Source: Polytrichum commune (lineage: Eukaryota; Streptophyta; Polytrichopsida; Polytrichales; Polytrichaceae). Taken from it: a stretch of DNA of 64,000 nucleotides. Shown here piece by piece: positions 49,688-59,349 of the stretch. A program made the position numbers and the translations under genes. Position 1 is the stretch's first letter. Every line of letters begins with the position of its first letter. The stretch covers positions 30,382,001 to 30,446,000 of the forward strand of contig OX485806.1 of NCBI GenBank assembly GCA_950295325.1, read 5' to 3'. The notes below the pieces were generated by a model that searched no databases, had not been told where the DNA came from, and was given only the letters and a program-made list of their open reading frames with translations.

Positions 49688-50550
49688 GGCGAGGGATCAT
49701 TGCAGGATTCAGCTGGACCATGCCGTCACCCAGTCGGTAAGGGAAACGGCTCCGGTGATGTCCAGCTGCTGGACACAAAAAGTTCTCTAGCCAATAAATT
49801 CGAGTATCACATCTGGAATTACTGAATTTCCATACATCCATACAGCAGGTCAGACATCAACAGCAACACTTAATATAGTGTATAGCTAGCTGTTGCAGGA
49901 TAGAAATTACTTGTTGCAAGCATGGAGGGCTACGCTTTAAGTTTACGGACCTAGAATCCCTCATATTAGTATAGATTCTGCCTGCGCTTACACAGTTAAC
50001 GTAATTCCTTTTGAACACTATACATGAAATTATATGCTCACCATTCTTTACACTAGTCAATGCGGGCACCATCAACAACAAACCCTCTAACTCAACAATA
50101 CCTGAATGCATGGTTACAAAGTTGCACATGTAACGACCCACTGTCAAGAACCTATTGAAATCTATATATCACCAAAATGTCCGAAAAATGTCACATAACT
50201 TAGTTCTAAAATAAAAGGAAATTAGATAACCGACAAACAACTACATATCCCCAGCTTATTGAGGCCACCTACTGAAAGAAAGGCCATACCTTTACCCAGC
50301 ATCATGGCCATGATCCGGATTAGGCAACAGGCTCACATTCAGGTCGATGTCCGAACATTGACATTTGTCTTTTCTTTTCTTTTCTTTTTCTTTTCACCAT
50401 TTTGCATGTTTTATTTTCCGAAGCTCAATCTGCAGCAGGTTTGGAACTCGTAGACAATTAGTACTGAGGCATTTACCTAGTATACTTCCTATCATCCATT
50501 CAGTGTAGTTCCACATCGCAGGTTACGAGTATCCCTACAGAATGCCAACC

Positions 50551-51916
50551 TGACGTCATACCCCTGACTGACTTTTGGAATTGCCCCTCCTGCTATTGCG
50601 GGAACTGACACAGTTGAATATGTTCGTGCGGAGGACAGGGGACTGCCACGTGGACACTAGATCATTTTTAGGTACACTAGCTAAGTGTCACGGTAGCCGG
50701 CTGAGCCAGCCACGTGATAGAATGTCTCACCAGCGTTCAACAGCAATTCACCTGGTCTCTGGCATCACTCAAAAGACTGCGAAATCGGTAATTGTAACTG
50801 TTTGGAGGCTTGACTGTACATGCTGCATGCATATTTGTTTATGGTTTTCGTCGGCGTCGAGAGCAACTTAGGAATCATCCAAATTGCCAAATTAAGTACC
50901 CAAGGTTTCCTTTACCCTCACGTGGTGGCGCCCTCCGAAGATTACATACATATAGTATAATTGCTGTTTCTTCTAGCGACGACGAGTTTGACTCAGTAAT
51001 ACATCCAGTAATTGAGTGCATAGCTGTCGACCTTGTCTGTGACAAGTAGTCCACTTTCAGTGATAATAAGGGATTCCCGAGTACGATATGATGTATCATC
51101 AATTGAGGAGCTACAAATCTGAGGAATTAACACCTCTAACTGAGAGAATGCGACTGTTAGTTTCTTTCCTGCATATGTGGCGACGTCTACCGGCTATGAT
51201 GGTAAAAAACTGAACTTGATGAGTGGCGTCGATGTCGGTAACCGTCGGTAACAGTGTTAACGCACCACATTCAATCTCCGACAAGAGTGAGCGACGTTGT
51301 TGACTGCGGAGTTGATACACCTCGTACTCACAGCACAATTCATTCACATTCTCCTCGGATTTTAAACGCAAATCAATGGCAGTTTTATATGTTGAACATG
51401 AACTTGTAATGTTGCCGGTGCAGTATACACACATGTGCGATAATTAACCCAGAGAGGAGAAACTTAGGAGGAGACATGAGCAATTCCCTCTCCGCGGGTG
51501 GGGGCGACAAGGTCAGCCTCGGACGTGGAAAAGAGTAGGCTTCACTACTAGTTGGATGGGACCTGTAATTTCATGAAGGCTTTACAAAGTGCTCATATTT
51601 CAAACCTGCACTTACTGAAAGGGAAAAATCGCTGGCTTTGGAGGATTAACTGAATAGAGCGCAAGTTGGAATGCTCCATCATTCAATAATGCCGCTTCAG
51701 GTCTAAAACCTGATCATCATATTCTCCGCCATGACAACCTGGATGGAAACATGGGTTGATTCGGCTGGAGTATCAGCAGTACCTAGCTCATGCGGATGCA
51801 TGGGTACTGGAATAGAAATAGGAAAACTAAATAGTTCATTCGACGTACCCAGTACTACAGAGTTAATGTTGCGGCGCGAGCGTCTTGATTGTGGGTCAGC
51901 TTGGGTGTATTTCTGA
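50551..51916 (+). pseudogene. Cassette gene R, young copy
   Basis: Almost base-identical to 28052-29421, including TGACGTCA at 50551-50558, the FVGVESNLGIIQ and SSDDEFDSVIHP exon pieces and the frame 51731-51916. The same stop-causing disruptions seen in copy A are present, so the gene was already broken before duplication, or the two copies have been homogenised since. Confidence 0.4.
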
Positions 51917-53230
51917 CGGCAGTCTTGATTAAGTTAGCAACTCTCCGGCATGTGTTGTTTTAATCTTGACTTGTTTGATTTCCTTGGCATCGGGTGCAGT
52001 TCTTCGCAGCAGCAGTGTGCATCATTAATATTTTATGTAACTAATTGAAGCATGATTGACTGAGGAGCGAGGAGAGCGAACGAACAAGTTGCGCCCCATG
52101 ACCGGAGAAATTAAGCATCATTTTATCTATAGTGGAGGATTTCATTCCCCGAAGTTCGTGCACCCTGAATTCCAACCTGTCAGGCCCCGAAGAGTGTTAA
52201 GTTAATCAATAATACACTTGAATCAGTTAAGATTTTCCCATTAGAGGTGTTCCTGGCGGGATGGAATCAGCAATGACTCCGGGAAGTAAATTCATCTCAA
52301 CGGGAGCAAATATCAACGGAGAGCAGGCAATACAAGAAGAGGAATTGATTGATGCCCGGGGCGGCAACCTGCATTTTCTAATGAGCAATTTATTTGTGTT
52401 TGTTAAGTTTATTTTCCTTTTACAAATCTTATTTTCTCAATGACTTTGGTCTTGTTGCAAGGAACTCAAGAAGATGAATCCAATGCTATCTTATATGATA
52501 TAGTTGACCTCCGTATTTCCTGTGGGCAACGAATTAAGAATAATAAAATAATAAGTTGCGAATTGATTAAGCATGGGTCTTAGGATATAATAAGAGATTT
52601 CCAAACCTTTATAAATAAAGACTTTCCTCATAATGTCTTATTACATCTTGTTATATCTTATTTTGACATTTGATATTCTAATCAAACCATTACTTCATGG
52701 TTAATTATGAACTTATCATAAATTGTCAGAGCATAACTCTGTTGACGACCCATTATTAGCATGTGTTTAGGTTTCGGGGATTGATGGTACCTACTTCCTT
52801 CGTCAAGATAATAACATTGATTTTGACACAGTCAATCTTGATCAATTCCAAAACTTAAGATAAAGTGCTTAGACCATCTAGTGCAACACCCTCTATTGCT
52901 TTAAAATGTGCATATTATTTGTAATTGTGCATTGAGTGCCTACTTCTAGAGATCCAAGGCCAACCATGGAGGCTAGGGCTTGACACCCACCTCTTTAAGC
53001 TAGGCTCCCATCATGTTATTGAAGTAAAGGGGGTTTTAGGCAAAATCTAACCTCTATATATTTTTGCTTAGTGAATCCCTATACACTAATCCAAGGCTAA
53101 TTCTCGGTCAAATTGTCTTAAGAAATAAATTAAATATTATTGCTACAATTTAATTTATTACGTTTTCATCTTGGGACACTAAACTGGAATGTTGGACCTT
53201 GGTGGGGGCCCAACTCAAAGAGGTGGGTGT

Positions 53231-53258
53231 CTAGCCCTAGCCCTAGCCCTAGCCCTAG
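53231..53258. repeat. CCCTAG hexamer array, expanded relative to the other copy
   Basis: Four and a half units of CCCTAG, against about two at the matching place near 30751. Confidence 0.9.
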
Positions 53259-54641
53259 TTTGGAAATCATGCATGTATTATTAGTGAGAAATCAAAACCT
53301 CACTCACATATTAACAGTATGCAACCAACTAGTACATTTGTCTCAAAATTCAAAATATAATAATGTAGCCAACTTCCTACCAAGTTGTGGGTCTCATATT
53401 ATTTGAGGATATGTCCAAGGTTAACACTACATTGATGCATTGATTGCTGTAGATACATCTTGAATCTAGATATTATGCTTCATCATAGATTTACTAATGC
53501 AACCAAAGTTTCATTATGTAAATCTTAACGATAAAAAGTGGAGAACATGAGAGAGAACCGAATAACATATTATACATTATAATTTATTATACTTTAGACT
53601 AGAAAAAAACCCATTATAAACTCATCCCATTTTTCCCGTTCATCATCCACCTCCTCCTTCCCATCCCCTTTCCCCCCATTACGGCCACCCCATCCCCCTT
53701 CCAACCTATCAACGTGCATAGCCATTCAAAGGGGGCCCGCCGGGGGGGGGGGGGAGTTCTTTCTCCCTATGCTGAATTCAACATGTAGAGTAGGAGGAGC
53801 AAAGTGGGGCACTGGCCAGATGTAGGGCATGCTCTTGAGGTTTCTTTAATTTTTTTAATTTAAGGGATTTTAATAATAAAATGTATAATTATATGAGTTG
53901 TCATAACATTATTCAGATTCATGACAATGTTTTGTGGAACTGACAATAATTTGTGGAATATTCCTCACATTCAATTTGAATGTCAAGAATATTCTGCAAA
54001 ATATTGTTAGTCCCACATAACACTGTATTGGATCTAAATAATGTTATGGTGGTGTATTAGAGCACCCAAATGATTGTGTGAGGAGTGCGGAATTATTGCA
54101 AAAAGAGGTAGGAGGTGAGGTGGGTTTGAGTGATGTGAGAGTGTGTCGTGCAATTTGAAAGTTGTGGGTTGATTTGGAGGCTTGTGACTGGCTTGAGGGT
54201 TGTGAGTAAAAGCAAAACACAAATTTCCATGCATTCCATTTCAATGTGTATTTTTTCTTTGTTTAATATGGTTGTTTTGACTTCAAAAAAGACTAAAATT
54301 TATTTTTTTTACAAAATATTAGATATTGTTGGCTGCAAGATCTAGCATTTTTCTTTTTTAAATGATTTTGATGATATTTTTTGGGTTTCCCTTGAAGTCG
54401 ACTAGTTGATCACTTGCTTTCAGTGACTTGACTGTAGCATTCAACTTAGAGCACTTGGCTAGTTGGTTCATTATTGAACCAAAAAACCACAATTTTGTTT
54501 TTTAAAAACGGATTCTTTTGTTGTCATCGGCTTTGTCAACTAGTATCCCAAGGGGTAGACTCTTCATACCACGTATGTACAAACTATTGTGAGTGTAGGA
54601 ATGTGGGTTGATATTTTAGGTATTAGTTTACATAGTATACA

Positions 54642-55147
54642 CCCGGGTACGCAACTCCCATATTTTACGCAGGGGGTATCGTACTTAAAACGGCTTAGAG
54701 GACGGCTTTTGTAAAAATTATATCAAATTATATCAAATTAAAATGATCAAAAAGTTGGGTGAAGACCAAATTAAATAAAATGAGATGAAAAAAAAGTTAG
54801 GTTGCATATTTATTAAGCCTCCCATTAAAATTATAAGCCACGAATAGTTGCCTCCCATTAAAAATATAATTCTTTCACAATGTTAAAATTTTATTAAAAA
54901 GTCCAAAAAGTTGGGTAGTTTGACCTATGGTACATGTATTAAAAAAATCATATAATTAGGTTTTTAATGCAATTATATGCTTCAAAATATATTCATTTCC
55001 TATATATAATTACATTTTTGGATTCCTTGTTAGAAGGGCTACAAGGGTTTCCTACATTAAAACAAATTGTATCACTCAATATTGGACTAAAACGCATTAT
55101 AAGTGATTATAATCAGGACCATATAATACGGGAGTTGCGTACCCGGG
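54642..55147. mobile_element. 506-bp MITE with 8-bp target duplication
   Basis: Termini CCCGGGTACGCAACTCCC are perfect inverted repeats (54642-54659, 55130-55147). The 8-bp AGTATACA flanks it (54634-54641, 55148-55155) and occurs once at the matching empty site in copy A (near 32264). The interior is AT-rich and noncoding. Known: 8-bp duplications are typical of hAT elements, though the termini are not the usual CAGGG type. Confidence 0.95.
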
Positions 55148-55244
55148 AGTATACATAAGGGAGGGATATTATTTTTCTCTAGTGTGTACATAAAAAAGAG
55201 CTTATTAGAATATTTGAAGTAAAGGGAGATGTACAAAAGGGGGT

Positions 55245-57094
55245 TGTGAGACCAATTTTTGGCTATCGCCCAGCCGAATGAGGCAATTTTCAAAATTTGA
55301 TGATAATCATCCGGCAATTCGACTGTACCTGGCGCAGGAGAGTGACAGTTGGCGGCTATTGGCGTCAAGAAGTGGTTATCACCTCCAACCGTCTCCTCCT
55401 CCTTCGTCGTCATAAGGAGGAGGCGAGCCAGAAGAAGGCAGGCTATTTTCACAGGATAGAATCAGACATAGTCTCACATAAGCAATAGGCTTGTAGCGGA
55501 ATCAGACCTCAGTGATTGAGGCTGAGAGTAATTAGTCTTTCTCCGAGAGGGAGAAGTAGCAATAGACGTAGGAGAACTGAGTGATTCAGTCTCAGACAAT
55601 GTCATGTTTGTATATGAGTGAAGTAATATTTCAATGAGCAATAATCTGGTTGTTTGTGTGATGCAAGTCTGATAGCGGTAGCGTCAGTGTTGAATGTGAG
55701 TGCTTTGATGTAAGCAAATCGAGTCTTGAGTAAAAGCAGTAAAGTGTGTATGTTTTGATTGGAAAGACAGTCATGAGGGCGAGTGGACATTGTGATAATT
55801 TGGCGATAGGCCGAGAAAGAGAAGTGTGATTGTATTAGAGACTCAGAGAAGGCAAAGCCTGTTGAGGCAATAGTCTTTCTGAGGTAAAGATGTAGTTGTA
55901 TGCCGGAAGGGCAATAGGTTGTAAGGTCCGAGAGCGGACATATCAGCAAGTAGTCAATTTGGTGAAGAATGTCATATTCTTGGCAAGTGGCCATGGAGTA
56001 AAGTCTGAGTGTTGGAGAGAATTAAGTCTAATGTGAGTGGACGGAGTTTGAGCAGGCGATAAGCTGCAAGATAATCACTTACCCTGTGAGAGGGGAGTGA
56101 AGATGAACAGACGGCAGTAAGGCCATAATCTGAAGCCGTTGGTGTAAAGGCATGACCGCTGAAGGGTCAAGACGGAAGTAACTCCCTTGGGGGAGATGAA
56201 CGGGCAATTGGCCTAGAGTAAACTCTGTGGCGATAAACAGAGAAGGTGAAGTCTAAGAGAAGCCTGAGATGAACAGGGCTATCGCCGAGAGCAATTGATG
56301 GGCCATAGCCAGAGCAAAGTAGTCTGAGGGCTATAGGCAGTACCAGAGAGAGAGAGCGAGGCAGAGGAAATTACCCTGAGAGGGGATATCGCCTGGTAAA
56401 CAAAATAATGACTATCGCCAGCCATTCAAGAGAGAAAATGAGGGCTGACGTAAGCCATGACTATGGAGTCACAATGAGAGAAGAAGCAGACCTTACCCTG
56501 TGAGATAAGATTATTGGCTTGCAAATATTGTGAATGATAGAAACTTATTAACCAAAGGTTATAGCCTGATAAATTTATACATACTTAATGTATTGACGGA
56601 ATGGATATTCTTTGAGATGTATCACAGGTCTATCGGAAGATGGCGGTGATGGTTACAATCTTTTGAAGAATTGCCGATGGATGGAAGTAAGTATAATTGG
56701 AATTAATTTGAATTACATGCAAAGCATAATTCATCACCAATAAAGACGAAGATGGTTACTCAAAAGACGTTGCCCCGGACATGTTGTCATGCCTATGAGT
56801 TACTTGACAATTTGCCAAGCTTTTGAGCTTCACGACTGAAATAGGTCAAAAACATAGAGTGATAGAAACTTTCCCTGAAGATAGGACGGAATCACTCACG
56901 ACTAGAGAAGCACAAAGAACCATAAGAGGGGAGAATAAGTGGAATAATGAAGGAATGAAGAAAGAAAGACCCTAAGATGTTATTAAGAACCTTAATCCAA
57001 TGTGACATTAACCCTTATAGACACTATCTCAGTCTTCCTGGAGACTTTGTTCCCTGGGTTTTGTTGTTTTGAGCCATAGCAAAAACTTACTACA
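55245..57094 (+). mobile_element. 5' LTR of a gypsy-type retrotransposon
   Basis: The 1850-bp LTR starts TGTGAGACC and ends CTACA. The primer site TGGCGCCGCTGCCGGGG (57099-57115) follows after four T. It is complementary, with one mismatch, to the 3' end of plant tRNA-Asp, as in Athila/Tat gypsy elements. No second LTR and no pol gene are seen before 64000, so the element is truncated or extends out of the window. Candidate target duplication half: GGGGT (55240-55244). Confidence 0.85.
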
Positions 57095-57184
57095 TTTTTG
57101 GCGCCGCTGCCGGGGAAGGTTGTGGTCGTCTTTTAAGGTTAAATTGGAAAGGAACGTAATAACAAATGTTCAGTGTCAACCATA

Positions 57185-57655
57185 ATGAACACAACAAACC
57201 AATGGAGGTCTAGAGGTTGTAGTAATAGAAATAAGGTACGAGTCCGTAGAAGTCAAGACCAATACGACCCACCTGTGTCTAATCCTACCCTTCCCCTTAG
57301 ACCTTACAAAGTTTGTCCATTGCAAGAACCCATTGTGAGAGTTGACAACCGAATCTACGAACTTTTAAGTATTTTCACTGATAGACTCACTAGATTAGAA
57401 CATTACGTTTATAACACGTCGGAGAGACTAAAGAGAGATAAATACCGAGAGGATAATCTTCCAGGTGCGGAAGCACTGTGGAGTCAAATTCAACAAGGAA
57501 AAACCAGAGAGGTTAGAGAAGCGATTAGTGTACCTAGTAACCCAACTACAGTCCGACCGAAGAACCGTAGAGGATATTATAGAGAGGATCTGACGGAGTC
57601 AACTGGGAAACCTAGAACCATCGACATAACTCAATGTCGTTATTGTTCTAGTTAG
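57185..57655 (+). CDS. Short ORF in gag position of the gypsy element
   Basis: 156 codons starting MNTTNQWRSRG, 70 bases after the primer site. It is basic and arginine-rich (NKVRVRRSQDQY), with a helical middle (YELLSIFTDRLTRLEHYV) and an ending in TQCRYCSS. It resembles the N-terminal part of a gypsy gag, but no conserved gag domain can be named and no zinc knuckle is present. The normal pol genes do not follow. Confidence 0.5.
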   Translation: MNTTNQWRSRGCSNRNKVRVRRSQDQYDPPVSNPTLPLRPYKVCPLQEPIVRVDNRIYELLSIFTDRLTRLEHYVYNTSERLKRDKYREDNLPGAEALWSQIQQGKTREVREAISVPSNPTTVRPKNRRGYYREDLTESTGKPRTIDITQCRYCSS

Positions 57656-57830
57656 GCCCTGACGAACTGATGGAGTGGTGTTGGCAAGTCCCGGACTCTG
57701 CCAAACACAAGATATATTCAGGGGGATATTTATTCTCAGTGTTATATAGGTTTTTTCGTTTCAGCTATCACGGGAACGGAATCTATATTACTCCTGATGT
57801 AGCCTTACCCAGGGTTGTCTATCGCGACGT

Positions 57831-57890
57831 CATGACGGTGTCGTGCCGTCATGTCAGGTCGTGTCGTGACGGACCCCTCCGTCACGACAC
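57831..57890. repeat. Two adjacent hairpins
   Basis: Hairpin 1: CATGACGG (57831-57838) and CCGTCATG (57846-57853), 7-base loop. Hairpin 2: GTGTCGTGACGGA (57861-57873) and TCCGTCACGACAC (57878-57890), loop CCCC, perfect 13-bp stem. The two share the word GTCGTG. Confidence 0.93.
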
Positions 57891-58074
57891 AATAGGGTCC
57901 ACGTAGGGTCAACATAGGGGGAATGGACTAGGGTGGGTAAAATACTTACCTTCTTGCCAAGGTGGCGTCCTATGTGGCAGAAAACGCCGACGTGGATGTG
58001 CATATTTCCCTTGCCAAGTAAACCATTTTGCCATTGTGTTTAGGGTTCTGTTAAAATCAAAGTAGAAAAATATG

Positions 58075-59060
58075 ACTAAGGAAGGTGTGGGGCGGACGGG
58101 AGAGGGGGGTGGTGCGGACGGACGGGGGGTGGAGCGGACGGGGGAGGGGGGTGGTGCGGACGGGGGAGGGGGGTGGAGCGGACGGGGGTGGGGCGGACGG
58201 AGGGGGGTGGAGTGGACGGGGGTGGGGCGGACGGGGGAGGGGGGTGGAGCGGACGGGGGTGGGGCGGACGGAGGGGGTGGAGCGGACGGGGGTGGGGCGG
58301 ACGGAGGGGGGTGGAGCGGACGGGGGAGGGGGTGGAGCGGACGGGGGTGGGGCGGACGGACGGGGGTGGAGCGGACGGGGGTGGAGCGGACGACGGAGGG
58401 GGGTGGAGCGGACGGGGGAGGGGGTGGAGCGGACGGGGGAGGGGGTGGAGCGGACGGGGGAGGGGGGTGGAGCGGACAGGGGTGGGGCGGAAGGGGGTTG
58501 GGAACGGGGGGGAGAACGCTGGAGCGGACGGGGGAACGCGGGGGCGGACGGGGGGAACGCGGAGGGCTCCGTCCGCCCCACGTTCCCCCGCCGTGCGTTC
58601 ACGTTCCCACACGTTTCCTAACGTCCGCACCCGTTCCCTACCGCGTTCCCTCCCGTCCGCGCCCGTTCCCCCCCAGTCCGCACCCGTTCCCTTCCCGTCC
58701 GCCCACGTTCCCTCCCGTCCGCCCCACGTTCCCTCCCGTCCACCCCATGTTCCCTCCCGTCCGCGCTACGTTCCCCTCCCGTCCGCGCTACGTTCCCCTC
58801 CCGTCCGCCCACGTTCCCTCCCGTCCGCCCCATGTTCCCTCCCGTCCGCCCCATGTTCCCTCCTGTCCGCGCTACGTTCCACTCCCGTCCGCCCGCGTTC
58901 CCCTCCAGTCCGCCCCACGTTCCCCTCCCGTCCGCCCCATGTTCCCGTACGTTCCCTCCCGTCCGCGCTCCGTTCCCTTCCGTCCGCCCGTGTTCCCCTA
59001 CATCCGCCCCCTCGTTCCCTCCGTCCGCCCCCGCGTTCCCACGTTCCCCATACGTCCTTT
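58075..59060. repeat. GC-rich minisatellite that switches strand at its centre
   Basis: 58075-58560 is a tandem array of about 18-27-bp units around GGAGCGGACGGGGG. 58565-59060 is a tandem array of about 21-bp units around GTTCCCTCCCGTCCGCCCC. The reverse complement of the second unit resembles the first, so the halves form a giant imperfect inverted repeat. All frames are open over hundreds of codons by composition alone, and these should not be called genes. It ends about 60 bp before the TATA box of the kinase gene. Confidence 0.93.
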
Positions 59061-59116
59061 TCGTGCCCCATGTCAAATCCGACCGGGATCCCATAATGAT
59101 TGTGCTCCCCTTTGCC

Positions 59117-59124
59117 TATATAAA
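59117..59124 (+). promoter_or_regulatory. TATA box of the kinase-like gene
   Basis: TATATAAA in the context TTTGCCTATATAAAGCC, 226 bases before the chosen ATG. Confidence 0.75.
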
Positions 59125-59349
59125 GCCGTGGGGTTTTAGTTCCCCTCACTTTCCTCTCCTCCCACCACAAAGGGACCCGAGACCTTGTTGCCGTCCCAAG
59201 GACAGCGGCACCGCGCGGGTCTCAGGGGGTTTGGGAGGGCAGGGCAAATTGTGGGGGAACCCTCGCAATTTTTTTTCCAGATTCACGCACTCATTTCTAC
59301 ATTCACTCACTCCTTTTTACATTCACTCACTCACGCGGTTTTTTTCACG

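Larger units (their letters stand above)
49299..55237. repeat. Segmental duplication, copy B
   Basis: Direct repeat of 26802-32353. It differs by a 506-bp MITE insertion, expansion of a CCCTAG array (53231-53258: four or more units against two), several short indels, and higher divergence toward the right. The gypsy-type LTR starts 8 bases after its right end. Confidence 0.95.

Noticed and set aside
59185-59349. Upstream extension of the kinase-like ORF to a start at 59185
   Set aside because: The extension is low-complexity (FFQIHALIST-like) and lies in the expected 5' UTR; the ATG at 59350 has a better context.
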